From Notospermus geniculatus (Eukaryota > Nemertea > Pilidiophora > Heteronemertea > Lineidae): 64,000 bases of DNA. The stretch covers positions 19,448 to 83,447 of the forward strand of contig NMRB01001799.1 in the NCBI GenBank assembly GCA_002633025.1, given 5' to 3'. Below, piece after piece: positions 34,444 through 45,932 of the stretch. The notes beneath the pieces were generated by a model, which made no database searches, was not told where the DNA came from, and worked only from the letters and a program-made list of their open reading frames with translations. The position numbers and the translations under genes were made by a program. The number at the start of each line of letters is the position of its first letter. Within the stretch, counting starts at the first letter, position 1.

Positions 34444-35090
34444 TAATGAAAGGCTGCTAACCCTTTCCTCAGTTGCGACATCACATGATACCACCTACTT
34501 TTGCTTGATTGGGTCACCTATGTCTATCAAACTCCTCATTTTTTTTGGATCAAGCATTACATGTACAATTAGCAATCATACTGGCATGAATGACAGTAAA
34601 TACATGTAGGACAATGTACATGTATATAAATCACAGTCTTTTTTTTATTTTTGGGGCCTCTGAAATGCAAAAAGTGACAATGAATTTGATTTATGGTACG
34701 CATTTTCAATATGGAACAGGAGAAAAAGGATGTGTTTTTGTTCCAACCGGCACCCAATCCTATTGTTTGGCTACAAGATCTTTCCATGGTGACAAAGGGT
34801 TCTTATTTTGACAATATTTTGGCAACAAAGGAGGGCCACTCATGCCTCAATGATGATGATGATGATGATGATGATGAAGAATAACAATTCCTCAATTTTG
34901 CATGAGACCAACTTCTTTGAATTTTCATTTAATATACAAGTGATCATCACTTCAACTTCTTGGCTACGAAAGTGAATGGACATGAGGTGCTACTACTATC
35001 TCTATGTTGTAGCATAGCCCTAGTATAGGCCCCTACTACAGATCCAGGCGGAAAATATCGGACTTTTTACATGATTTACTGAAAATTAAN

Positions 35091-36607
35091 CCCATAGGCA
35101 TTAAACTCTGCAATAGATGCCGTATAGAGTGGGTATTGAGGGATTGGGATCATGATCCCTGCACGTTCATCTCCCGATAATCCTGTCATCATCAGTTTAA
35201 GAATTGACTGGAAAATGAGTGAACAATAACGTTAGTCCATGATAAGGAATACAACCCACTAACGTAATGCAGCTGATGTCCCGAGGGAGGCTTTATGAAA
35301 GGTCCTCGAATTCTTACCTTGATTCCATCACTGGCACCCGTACAAAGGAACACGTTGTTGTGGTCACACGGATGGCCGTCCCTCTCTGCTATATACTGTG
35401 CGATATCACGTCTTATGACTTCAATACCTAAACTATTACTGTATGCTCCTGAAAAAATAATCATGATTACATGTATAATGATAAACTGATGCACCTTAAC
35501 TAAAGCAAGCAAGAATCTGGCCAATCAGACGTACCTATACTTCCTCCGCCACATCCCGCTAACACTCTCTTCGTTTTGTCTTTTACATCCTGTGGTAAAT
35601 CTGGGTGATCCATGAGGAGTTCTGGCAGTGTCGCGCAGGCAACGACCTAAAACGAGACAAACAATGTGAGACACACAGCCAAAGGATGACACCATAAAAT
35701 CTGCGAATGAAATAACAGTGGCTTACTTGTCTGATAAATGTGATTGGTGATTGTCCCATGGCATGGGCGTCGCCGATGTTACATCGAATGACGTCTGAAA
35801 ACGGCTTCTCAACACCCTGAAAGAGACGAATACAAACAATAAGGGCCGTATCCACAAAGTGTGATCATCGCGTGACTAAGACTTAGATGCGTGTAACTGT
35901 ACTAACTAAATGCACACACTTACACCATGCATTTGACGAAGTTACACGCGTCTAAGTCTTAATCGCACGATGATCACCCTCTGTGAATACGGGCCAATGA
36001 CTTCACTAGGCTGTCTGAGTACCGGTAGCACAACAGAATTAGAAACATCAGTGACTGTCACTTTTTGGGTTCAATCCCCGGTCGGACCAATTCTTCTTGT
36101 GATAGAGTGACTCTCAGTGCAGGTTTTCTTCAGGCACTCCGGTTTCCTCCTGCGGCACATTTGTCCACATTCATGTAGCCCCATGATGCTGTATACGACT
36201 AGGCTCTATCTAACCTCAACCATATTTTTCAACTTTTGGATTTAATTTTGAACTTCATTATCTTCACGATGCCCGTATTCTAGAAGCCTTCTAAAACTCT
36301 AAGGTGTCCACTTTAAGCTTTTGTATTCTGCCCTGCAAACAATAGCTAAAGGTAAACCTTAGAGTTAAGGAACTTAGAATACGGCCCATAGAGTGTCCTC
36401 CCAGCTGAGGTGTTCACAAAGGAAGGTCCCACAAAAAAGATTCCACTCTAAACAAAAGCTTCGCGGACTCGCCTTCTTAAGTTCATTTTCGATTTCAGCT
36501 GCTCGAGCCACAATTGGTCCCCTCACAGCATACTCCATCTTTTTAATATGAGGGTTCATGTTTTCGATTGTGACAGCCTTCCGGCTGGGGACAGCATTTT
36601 CTGACAT
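35091..36607 (-). pseudogene. GPT2: Partial second copy of the aminotransferase gene (first five exons)
   Basis: Exons at 36473-36607, 35727-35816, 35535-35646, 35318-35448 and 35091-35207 repeat those at 32616-32750, 31915-32004, 31723-31834, 31504-31634 and 31270-31386 with the same lengths, phases and encoded residues, apart from rare silent changes. The copy stops at the single N at 35090 and has no C-terminal exons or catalytic Lys. It is intact but incomplete, so most likely it is the other allele rather than a decayed gene. Confidence 0.8.
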
Positions 36608-37406
36608 CTTGATGACCTTGGTAAGTGGGCGGTGAAAATTACGACTAAGGAATCGAAGAGCTGTAATGAAAAGAAGGGAGAGTGGGTGTTGGTGTGGAAG
36701 GGCCCAAGGAAAGCCGTGCCATGTGGACCAGCATCAACTAGACCCAAATGAGGAGAACTAAAAAGACTATCCTTGTGGAGAAAACACCTGTTTCCATAGA
36801 AACTTAACATAAAATAACCCTCCTCCAAGCTGACCATCCACAGTGGGTCTGGTTTGTTAAAGTCACTAAGCTAAATTCATGAACGACATACATGTATAAG
36901 TGTGCTGGACTGGCATGAGTTTCTGCCAACTGCGTAAACTACTCCAAGCACTGCTTATATTACTGTTTACAAAGTTAAAAGCAAAAAATAACCTGGCAGA
37001 AAGCCACAATCAAATGTGTCAAGACCATGACGTAGGCCTAGGTCATGAAAATTTGAGGAAGTATGACCCCAGATAATATCATCGATTTTAAAAGTCAATA
37101 GAAGTGAAATTATCAAAGTGTTGTTTTGTGAGGCATACTGGTACTCTTTACCATGTTTACCAACAGATTGAGCTGATGTTTTTAGGTGTTGGAGAGTGGC
37201 GTTTTTGTCACTATATTGGCTGCAAGGTTTACCATTTGACAACCACTACCAGCCAGTACCAACTGTGTAAGCCAGTTGCTATTCAGCTACAAGATGTCCT
37301 CGATTTTCGAAAATTCAGATCGCCCAGACTGTCAACCTGAATTTTGCATCAATTTTTCTTAAGTACAGGTTCAGGGCCTTTTGGGTTTGACTGTATAGAC
37401 CCACAT

Positions 37407-37569
37407 CAGGGTTCAAAGTTCATGACCATCTGGTCTAAAATGCGACCTGGATTTTGCTCTGTGCGACCCAAAAATTTCATGTCCTAATGCATTTTGTATT
37501 GTGTGTGACTTGATTTTTTGGCCTATTCGACCAAAATCTGCTTTTTCAGAATATGAACTTTGATCCCTG
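37407..37569. mobile_element. 163-bp hAT-like MITE, second haplotype copy only, CACAT duplication
   Basis: Same termini and same length as 10545-10707. CACAT lies on both sides (37402-37406, 37570-37574). The first copy near 33530 reads GACCCACATGTTAGCC without the insert and with one CACAT, giving a clean empty site. Confidence 0.85.
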
Positions 37570-38127
37570 CACATGTTAGCCTATATCGACCCCTTTTGAT
37601 GAAAAATTTTACTTTGTATGACGGGCTTAAAAACTTTTGGCACATGGCAATACTCCATGTTCTGAACCTGAATGGCAGGGTAGGGAACGTGACAAAAGTA
37701 CAAGTTACCCACCGTGCATATTCACTACAAGACAATGCAGTCTATAGAATAGAAATCCTTGTTGTGTGTGAATTCAACAACCCAATTCATGGCAAAATCA
37801 AATTGATGTGAATACCAATACCATGAAGTGAATGTATTTAGTGCATGTCAGATATGAATATGAATGAACTCCCTCATGTTTTATGAATGACTGACGTACG
37901 TATTCATTTCAAATGCCGAACATGACATACCGGCGTGGCCGGTACATCAAATGACACCTGGCTTATAAATTGAGCTGTTGCTCGCCTCATTATTTTGTCT
38001 TAGGCCTATATTATATTATTATAATGTTACCCAATCTCGCAAAAGTACCCCATAGGCACATGTCGCAGGTGATCATCACTGACCATCAGTTTATCCAACT
38101 ATTATCACTGCTGTCCACTACTACATG

Positions 38128-38345
38128 AATGAGGGGGTCGCCACTTCTCCACGGAAAGATGTCGCTGCGACCAAATCAGGCCTTTTCATTGTCTTCAGGA
38201 CGTCATCTCCGTGGCAATGTGCGGTGCGAGCATGAAGCCACAACGTCACGGCAGTGTGACGTTGACGTTCTGTACAACGTCACAGTGGAAAAGTGGATAC
38301 GGTCGCAGCGCCATCAAATGGTAGAAAAAATTAGGCTACCTCCCC
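38128..38345. repeat. Insert of ~218 bp in the second copy with clustered ACGTCA half-sites
   Basis: Absent from the first copy, where CTACGACATGTATTGTCAACC is continuous. It contains five ACGTCA/TGACGT words and an inverted pair GTCGCTGCGACC / GGTCGCAGCGCC. No certain termini. Confidence 0.45.
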
Positions 38346-39033
38346 ATTGTCAACCTGCAGAGACATGTACATTTGATTTCAGCTACTGTGTTGTAATGTA
38401 TGTAAGGCTGCTAACCCTTTCCTCAGTTGCGACATCACATGATGCCACCTACTTTTGCTTGATTGGGTCACCTATGTCTATCAAACTCCTCTTTTTTTGG
38501 ATCAAGCATTACATGTACAATTAATTAGCAATCATAATGGCATGAATGACAGTAAATAGGACAAGTACATGTAGGCCTACATAAATCACAGCCTTTTTTT
38601 ATTTTTGGGGCCTCTGACATGCAAAAAGTGACAATGAATTTGATTTATGGTACGCATTTTCAATATGGAACAGGAGAAAAAGGATGTGTTTTTGTTCCAA
38701 CCCATTTCTAGTGTTTGGCTACAAGATCTTTCCATGGTGACAACGGGTTCTTATTTTGACAATATTTTGGCAACAAAGGAGGGCCACTCATGCCTCAATG
38801 ATGATGATGAAGATGATGATGATGAAGAATAACAATTCCTCAATTTTGCATGAGACCAACGTCTTTGAATTTTCATTTATATACAAGTGATCATCACTTC
38901 AACTTCTTGGCTACGAAAGTGAATGGACATGAGGTGCTACTACTATCTCTATGTTGTAGCATAGCCCTAGTATAGGCCCCTACCACAGATCCAGGCGGAA
39001 AATATCGGACTTTTTACATGATTTACTGAAAAT

Positions 39034-40188
39034 TAAATGTTTTATTGCCACTCGATCTGGTGATATGACTCAACAATCGGGACATGCAATCAGTGGCAAT
39101 GGTGGACCCAATCGATCGATCGATGTGTCCCATGGTCCCGAGTTGGCGATTGTGCCCGATCGGGCCTGAAGTCCTAGCTGGTAGCCAGGTCATGAACAAT
39201 GAAGGCCTAGCTTTTTCTCTGCAACCTTTAACTTCTAGGCCTAGGTTACCATGGTGATGGACATCATGATGATCATGATGATGATGGGATGGATGGAGGG
39301 TGAAACTCAGCTGTGGCTGAGCTGAGACTGAGAGAGTGCAGATGTGCAGGGGAGTGAGGGAGACCTGCCTCCTCCTGGCTGTGGCCAGTGGCAATGCACT
39401 GCACTGCTGCAGTGCAGTCAGTGGCAGTGTTGTGGGTGGACCTGCTGACCTAAAAAAATTACGGTAAAATTCCGATCAGGAGGTCGATCGATATTCGAAT
39501 CCCTTCCTCCCAGAATAGAACTCACACTGTAACACGATACACAACTACCCGTTTCAGTAGAACAGACACTCAATTTTTTCCTAGCCATTAAATCACGGAG
39601 AAATTGGTTGCCTACCTGACATAATTCACCGCTGTACATTCACAGTACATTCAAAGAATTTCTACACACGACATATAATCAGTGTTGCAGCGAATGATAT
39701 TATGCAACTGTTACCGTTGATAAACTTCATATGGACAAGAAATACTTCAAGTTTTTCTATTTAAAACAACAAATAAGTGACAAAATATGTCAATAATAAA
39801 TATTCTTGAAGACACTTTTAGTTGAAAGGTAGAAAATTAAACCCCGAATCACAGGTGTGATATTTGCAACACGGAGAAATTTTTTTACGGCGGCCGGGTA
39901 GGTACACAACAAATTTTGTAGGTACTCAAACGCAGCACGCCATGTCATGCGCGTCGGGTGATATCATCTGCTCACGTGAAGTGTGAGTGAACATAGGCGT
40001 AGCCACGATTTCCAGAGGGGGTCGTATACGAAAATTCAACGTGCTTTCACGATCAAGTTTGTCAGCTCGGAGGCCATGTTTTCACGTTCAATTCAAGACT
40101 TTTTTCTTGAAAGAGGAATCGGCCCTGGACGACGCCTACCTAAGATGAGACATCCGTGAATTTTACCACTGCCCGATATTAGGGAATA
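39034..40188. other. Non-coding spacer
   Basis: ATGATG-rich microsatellite at about 39260-39293, a TGCACTGCACTGCTGCAGTGCAG palindromic run near 39394-39420, and no supported exon. Confidence 0.4.
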
Positions 40189-40525
40189 GGGAGTTTTCGC
40201 AAAGTTTTCCGAAACGCCAACGCGAACGCCAAGCCCATTGTTTGATGCAACGAAGAGATCACCGAACAAAAGGATAGACGTACGCGTTGGCGTTTCGGGG
40301 TATTTGGTGCTCTCTTCGTGGCATCGAACAATTGGGTTTGGCGTTCGCGTTGGCGTTTCGGGGGCTTTGTGCGAAAACTCAGTAATATAGTAATATAGCG
40401 AGTTTTCGCAAAGCCCCCGAAACGCCAACGCGAACGTCTATCCTTTTGTTCCGTGCTCTCTTCGTGGCATCGAACAATGGTATTGGCGTTCGCCTTGGCG
40501 TTTCGGGGGCTTTGCGAAAACTCCC
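40189..40525. mobile_element. Two foldback elements side by side
   Basis: GGGAGTTTTCGCAAAG at 40189 and inverted CTTTGCGAAAACTCCC at 40510-40525 bound the pair. Between them a second boundary (GCGAAAACTC near 40372-40381, then GAGTTTTCGCAAAG from about 40400) separates two hairpins. Both arms carry CGAAACGCCAACGCGAACG. TAATATA-type words stand at each junction. Confidence 0.6.
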
Positions 40526-42656
40526 TAATATATACGTACCGGTACGCCTATAGGTCGGCCTATATCGAGGAAGTCGGAATTCATTTCTCCCTTTCGTCAG
40601 AATTGTTCTTTAATGAAAGTCAATCAATCAAAAGAATGCTGAGTGAAACGTTGAATGCCAGGATGCGCCCGTCGCCCCGTGCGTTTAGACTGCTGCGGCG
40701 ACACTCCGTGAGATCATCAGGCCTGAAGAACACTGTGAAGTGGAACGTGCTACCTGGAGGTTTTATTTGTCAGCGACTCTCGGACGCTCATTGACACGAC
40801 TTCCAATTTTGCAAAGACATGAATTTGCATTTTGTGCACTGCCAGCTGCGGTAGTTATTGGATTTACATGATAAGCCATATTTTATTGGATTTTACCGTG
40901 TTCAGTGCGCTGCCTTCGACGGCGCCACCGTAGCCTGACACCGCGCGACCTCCACGTCCCGATCGATAAAATCAAAGCGGGCAGAGAGAGGTCACCTTGA
41001 ATATTAATTCTACATTCGCTGCAGGTGACATTTTGGTCATTTCATATGGCGTCTGCTTCAGGCCTGTCACCGTGCGGAATTCCTCCGGCTCCTCCCTGAC
41101 CTCACGAGGTCGCGTGTTGAGCCGACACTCAGTCCCGAGGCGGGCGCCGCGAATATATGCGACGAGTAACCGGAACACGCGGCTGCTACGCTGACTGCCG
41201 CCGACTGCTAACCGCGTAGCAGTCAATGTCGCCAATAGTTCATCTGTATTTTCATAATAAGTACATTTCATGTTGGGAAGGAGTGTCATTTTGACGTGTA
41301 AAGCCCAAATTTGTCAAACACGATCATTGGTCCGACCAAATATTTGAATTTTGGCCGGTCTGACCGAAAATACCACAAAGCTCACCTCTCAGCATTGGTC
41401 CCGACGATCAGTAAGAAGACCGACTCCTGTCAGAATCCGGTGAACAACCTCGGATTTTATTCCATATCGCCAACCCTCGGCATACAGACAGTTCCAGCCT
41501 CGATCTGCCCAGCTATTTCACGTTCACATTATCATAAAGCTAAAATCAATAAGTGCTGCCGCTCGCTCCGAGTGGAAAACATCATCAGGCAGAAATATAT
41601 GACCAGTCAGTGCGAACCACGGCACCACCAACGGCTTGCTGTATGCTTACCTTGCAAAAATCAGGCTAAGCAAATAGCTTACTCTGAATATTATAGACGG
41701 ACCTAGCCTTTGTCTATACAAAAGACGGGACCATCTTGGGCCGCAATTTCAACACACCATACCCTGTCCCCGCAGCTGTGGATGATGCGACAAGTGCCAT
41801 TTTAACGTCGGTCTCATGGAATAATGTGACAATTCCATTAGTGCCTTTCACTGTTGCTTCCACTGGACGAATTTCTCATGAGCAGCATTTCTGTGGGCGT
41901 AGGCCGTCCGTCCGTCTTGGACCATGAGCTTATCAGTTAATTCCCGCCTTCAAACCAATAATTACAGTGAGTAGGTTACGACCGATTGAGATGGTCCCCC
42001 GTGCCGATGCAATGAAATAGCCAAGTTCAGGTATAACGACGTCCCCTGATCGCAAATATGTGATATTGAGTGATTGACAATCGAATAAATATATTTTAGA
42101 ATATTGAATATCAGAACCTCTGCTGACGGTCACTCAACATGTGAAATAAAAACATGTTCGGATAACCTCTATTCAATATCGTCGTCCTGAACATGACAAC
42201 ATCTGCAGAATCTTGCACCCAGCTGGCCAATAAAACAGGCGGGTTTGATCATCGCAGTGTAGCAATCAACGATAAAGAAATGCGGGCCTCCTGATTGGTG
42301 CGTTAGTGTAGTCCGATCACCGCTCGAGAACGGGAGCGGAACCTATGCACCAAGTATGAAGTTTATATAGGTCGCTCGATGAGCTAATGCCATGGAAGTT
42401 CCTTCCTCCCGACATTCTGTATGTGGGGGTTTGAAGTTAGTAGGTCAACGACGGCAAAGTTTGTCCAGTTTTCTGACAAGCTAGGCCTAAAAGTGGTTTG
42501 ATTCTGGAGCTGAGCACCTGCAATGATCGAGCCACAGCGATGTTCCCGCCCCATCAAGAAATATATTTTAGGGCCCTCTTTCTGAAATTCTATAGCCCCG
42601 CGTTTGTCGTTTTCGCGCTCCTCAGAAACGCTCCGTGTGGGCCGCGATTCCTCAGT
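40526..42656. other. CpG-rich spacer, no gene recognised
   Basis: Open frames at 40453-40794 and 41311-41706 show no domain. The CpG content is high around 40650-41240 and could mark an unmethylated promoter, but no linked exon was found. Confidence 0.35.
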
Positions 42657-42730
42657 NNNNNNNNNNNNNNNNNNNNNNNNNNNNNNNNNNNNNNNNNNNN
42701 NNNNNNNNNNNNNNNNNNNNNNNNNNNNNN
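42657..42730. other. Assembly gap (74 N)
   Basis: Short N-run in CpG-rich DNA upstream of the zinc-finger gene. Confidence 0.99.
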
Positions 42731-43100
42731 GAGTAAACTTATTATGTAGATAAGGTGGTCGTGACGTAGTTTTCTGCAGTCACGTGACCTATCAGCGCCA
42801 TCTTGGGTTTGTTCCTCTTATTGGAAATTTTGCAGGAACACTGAATTCTGGGTCACGAACTGAATTTTCGCAAACTGCCCTCTTAAAACACCCTAAAACA
42901 TACTTCGGACAACTGGACAGGTAAATACAGTGAATATTTTTCGTTGTGTATGAAATAGAATGCCCGGCGTACAAAAATCCCGCTTTTATGTTCGCGTTTG
43001 GTCACATGTCTGTGTTGAAAATGTATGAAAATGGCGCCTCCGAAGTTGGCGTTCGCCAGTAGGGGGATTCGTCTGCATTCAGGAGGTCGGGAGAAACTCG
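42731..43100. promoter_or_regulatory. Candidate promoter of the zinc-finger gene (YY1-like and CTCF-like words)
   Basis: GCGCCATCTTGG (about 42795) and AAAATGGCGCC (about 43028) are YY1-like, and CCAGTAGGGGG (43056-43066) fits the CTCF core. The region lies about 2 kb before the first leader exon I can define. Motif evidence only. Confidence 0.25.
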
Positions 43101-43798
43101 TTATTTGACGGAAGACGCCATGAGACCATTCATTTCGTTCCTGAACTACTAAACTTTCTTCAGAGATTAAAGTAGCCTGTCCCCGATGCCATGCTTTTGA
43201 GGAATTTGATCATTTTTGCGAACTACCGGATCGGTGGTGGCGTAGTGTTTTTGCGCGCGTGGGTTCGAATCACTGACTGGGCGAACTGCATGCTCTCGTC
43301 TGCTGAGTCAATGTGCATTGTGCATTGTGTGCATGTAAGCTCGCATACATAAGCGAGGTAATTGAAGTTCTACATTATACAATGATTGCATTTAGGCCTA
43401 CATGATAAAACAAGTGATTGGAGCCCTGTTGCTGTTTGGATTGAAGATTTGTTGATCTGTCAAAAATAAAAGACGGACTCATGTCATGACCACTGACTCA
43501 TGACTGCTAGGCCTAACGGTTGGTTGCTTGCTGTGTCTGTCTCCATGTCTGTGGTTGGTAGCTTGGTAGGCCACACTGGTGACTGGACTCTGCCATGCCC
43601 ACCTGGCCCTCGCCTTGGCTGGCTTCCCTCTCCTCAAAATGCTGGCTTGATTGAACATGTCATTTTTTTTGAGAAATACAAAATAAGGGGTGATTTTATT
43701 TTACAGTTGATCAAAGAAATAAATTAATAATTGGCTTTATATATATGCCTAATATGCTGTGAATACTCGCACTCACCGCCCTTGACTTGAGCAATAGG

Positions 43799-44182
43799 CC
43801 TATAGATCGATTGCACACCGTTTCTGATCTTTTCCGACCGCCGTCATCAGTGCCAACAATGATTCGTGATCTCTGTTCGGGCATTGTCGTACGTCATTTC
43901 TAGGATCTTGACAACGCAGTTTCGCGCATGCGCTCGGGCTGGGTCCGAAAGCAAATTTTCGGGATGGACATGTAGGCCCCTAAACAAACCGAAACGCGGC
44001 TAAAAACTCGATTTTATTACGATCACTAAAAAATAAAATGGTGGAAGTATGCATTGTTTAGAACTGTGGGGCACATTCTGGACAATCAAATAACATGTGG
44101 TTCTTCAGAATACCGGCAGAAGAGCGCCTTGACGACGGCGGTCGGGAAAGATTGGAAACGGCGTGCTATCGATCTATCTAAT
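43799..44182. mobile_element. TIR element (~50-bp arms) holding a THAP-like remnant
   Basis: The left arm (about 43799-43851, with CACCGTTTCTGATCTTTTCC and GACCGCCGTCATCA) is inverted in the right arm (about 44131-44182, GACGACGGCGGTCGGGAAAG, ending GATCGATCTATC-like). Inside lies the short frame at 44038-44182. Target duplication not clear. Confidence 0.5.
44038..44182 (+). pseudogene. Broken THAP-like N-terminus
   Basis: From ATG 44038 the frame reads MVEVCIV, an in-frame TAG, then NCGAHSGQSNNMWFFRIPAEE. The C-x4-C spacing followed by F-F-R-I-P resembles the start of THAP zinc fingers (C-x2-4-C, then FxxFP). The conserved Trp and the C-x2-H pair are not present; the frame runs into the inverted repeat. 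THAP domains start P-element-type transposases, which suits the TIR setting, but the match is short. Confidence 0.35.
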
Positions 44183-44569
44183 TCAGGACCATGTTTGTAT
44201 GAGTGACGCGATGTCGTAGTGCATCCAACACATGCTGATGAATTGTGCCGTCATGACGCCGTGTAAACATGGTCCGCAATTTATGGTACATGACTGCAGT
44301 TTTCCCATGATTATGAATATGACGTCTTTTCACAGCAGGCAAATTTTAATCGCGAATTTCACCCTATAGGCCTGTCTGTCATCTGTTCTTCTTGGTCATT
44401 GCCTCATAGGCCTAGTAATGTTTTGGTTCGGGATGACAGCACACATGGCTGATGAAAATGCCTCTGACGGTTTTTCACAGCAATTCTCACTTTGATTTTG
44501 AAAAAAATATGGTGGCAGGAGAATGTGAAATATAAATCGCGTTTCTAAGGTGAAAGACATTGCTTCCTA

Positions 44570-44668
44570 ATCCTACCAGAATCGAACCCACGGACCCTCG
44601 CATAAGGCATCAATCGCCAGCACTAAGGGGCAGCACGCCTTAAACCACTAGGCCAAATCCCCATCTTA
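44570..44668 (-). repeat. tRNA-like relic (A- and B-box present)
   Basis: The reverse strand has GGGGATTTGGCCTAGTGG (A-box TGGCNNAGTGG) and, about 65 bases on, GGGTTCGATTC (B-box). The T-arm and acceptor stem do not pair well, so it is not a working tRNA. Probably a SINE head or tRNA pseudogene. Confidence 0.4.
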
Positions 44669-45105
44669 AAAAAGATGGTTCAATGGCCCATGTTTAAACG
44701 AGGCATCCATCAGTACCCTGCGAGTAGTCCAAAGAGGCAGGAGAATGATTGACAAATGATTGACAAAAAGTGGCAGGAGAATGATTGACAAATTTGAGAT
44801 AGGGAGCATTTTCCTCCATACTTGGAAAAAAATCCCTTGATTGAACTTAATAATTTGGGATATTCGAGGTTCCAAATGAAATGAATGAAGTAGTGGTCGT
44901 TTAGTTAGTGAGATGAAATGAGGGAATGTTTTTGACCTGTCTTTAGAACTTTGAGTGACCTGATACAGAGCCATCATGTGGAGGATGCCAGTCCTGTGAG
45001 AGAGATATCAGGCCTTTTCCATGATGGAAATCTTTCAGCTTGCTCTCTGGAAAAATAGTGTATTTAAAGGGAAACTAACACTATGTTTTTTCTTTCTCTT
45101 TCTAG

Positions 45106-45252
45106 GTGTGGCATCGAGCGACCTCCATCTAGTCGATGTCCTCTCGCCTGTTTCTGTACCTAGTGGGAACGCAATTACTCGGGAGAAGAGTTCAGTATTC
45201 AAAGCTATCTGCTGAGAGAATTTCAAGTGCACTGCTGAATGTTGGTCACGAG
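45106..45252 (+). other. 5' leader exon of the zinc-finger gene
   Basis: A strong polypyrimidine tract and TAG acceptor (45103-45105) open it, and GAG|GTAAGT closes it. It splices naturally to the acceptor TTTTCAG at 45901-45907, 25 nt before the main ATG. It contains the first 39 codons of a uORF. Confidence 0.6.
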
Positions 45253-45922
45253 GTAAGTTGTTTTTAATAGATACAACATGAACATGTACAAATCTGATCA
45301 TGCTGATTTGGCATTAACTGATGTGGTGGTACACACACAAGTCATGATTGTGCTTCCTGACAGATTATACTGGTTAGAGATACATGTGGAGATACATGTA
45401 TTTCTGTACGAGTGTCTGTGGGGTGAATTTTTCATGAACTGGAATGAAATGCTGGAGACGCCCACAAAGTGCCGGTGATTTGTCAGCTGTGTGGACTGTT
45501 TAGTCTGGGAGTGTACCTCACTCAGCAGCACTAATGCTCATACTGCCATTCTGCCAGGCCCTGCAGGGTCCAGTACAAAACTGAAGTCAAAGCATTCACT
45601 AGACTTTACTCATGCTGCCAATATCTACAAATACATTGACCATAACTAACCCTTTCCTATTAACCTTCCAAGTAGCAGTTGTAAACAAAGGTTGCCAACT
45701 GCCAATCTTATGCAGTACTCATGACAATACATGTATTTGGGAATGGCTTGCATGGGGAATCACCAGTTATGCTGTATAGTGCTGCCATCTGCACTCTAAA
45801 ATAAGAACTAAATATCTCATGAGCAGATGACTAAATTCTCACTGTCGGTTGGAATAATGAGTTTGATGGTTGATCACTTATGCCTGTTTCTATTTGTTTC
45901 TTTTCAGGTGACCAGTATGTAA
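45136..45922 (+). CDS. 43-codon uORF spanning the leader intron
   Basis: ATG at 45136 opens a frame of 39 codons to the donor at 45252, continues for four codons in the next exon (from 45908) and stops at TAA 45920-45922, 10 nt before the main ATG. The peptide starts MSSRLFLYLVGTQLLGRRV: hydrophobic and basic, no acidic residue in its first 26, presequence-like. I recognise no family. Its last codon ATG forms a start-stop pair (45917-45922) with the TAA. Confidence 0.4.
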
Positions 45923-45932
45923 CACAGAAATT

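Larger units (their letters stand above)
31270..35089. other. First copy of a ~3.8-kb redundant segment (aminotransferase 5' half and upstream)
   Basis: Matches 35091-39033 at nearly every position apart from a few discrete insertions. The copy ends at GAAAATTAA directly before the single N at 35090; the second copy reads through the same bases (about 39025-39033) into new sequence, exactly as two overlapping contigs would. Confidence 0.85.
35091..39033. other. Second copy of the redundant ~3.8-kb segment (alternate haplotype)
   Basis: Collinear with 31270-35089. Differences are single bases and discrete inserts: a 163-bp MITE at 37407, an insert at about 38128-38345, and extra sequence near 36315-36370 present here; the inserts of 33966 and 34314 absent here. 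Confidence 0.8.

Noticed and set aside
35091-36607. A true tandem paralogue of alanine aminotransferase
   Set aside because: Only five exons, near-identical introns, cut at a single N, and the flanking non-coding DNA is duplicated as well; an unmerged allele explains all of it.
40453-40794. 113-codon open frame
   Set aside because: Its 5' part lies in the foldback element at 40400-40525 and the rest has no recognisable domain.
41311-41706. 131-codon open frame as a gene
   Set aside because: No domain, no splice partner, no start context; length is compatible with chance in CpG-rich DNA.
44570-44668. A functional tRNA gene on the minus strand
   Set aside because: A- and B-box words are present but acceptor and T stems do not pair.
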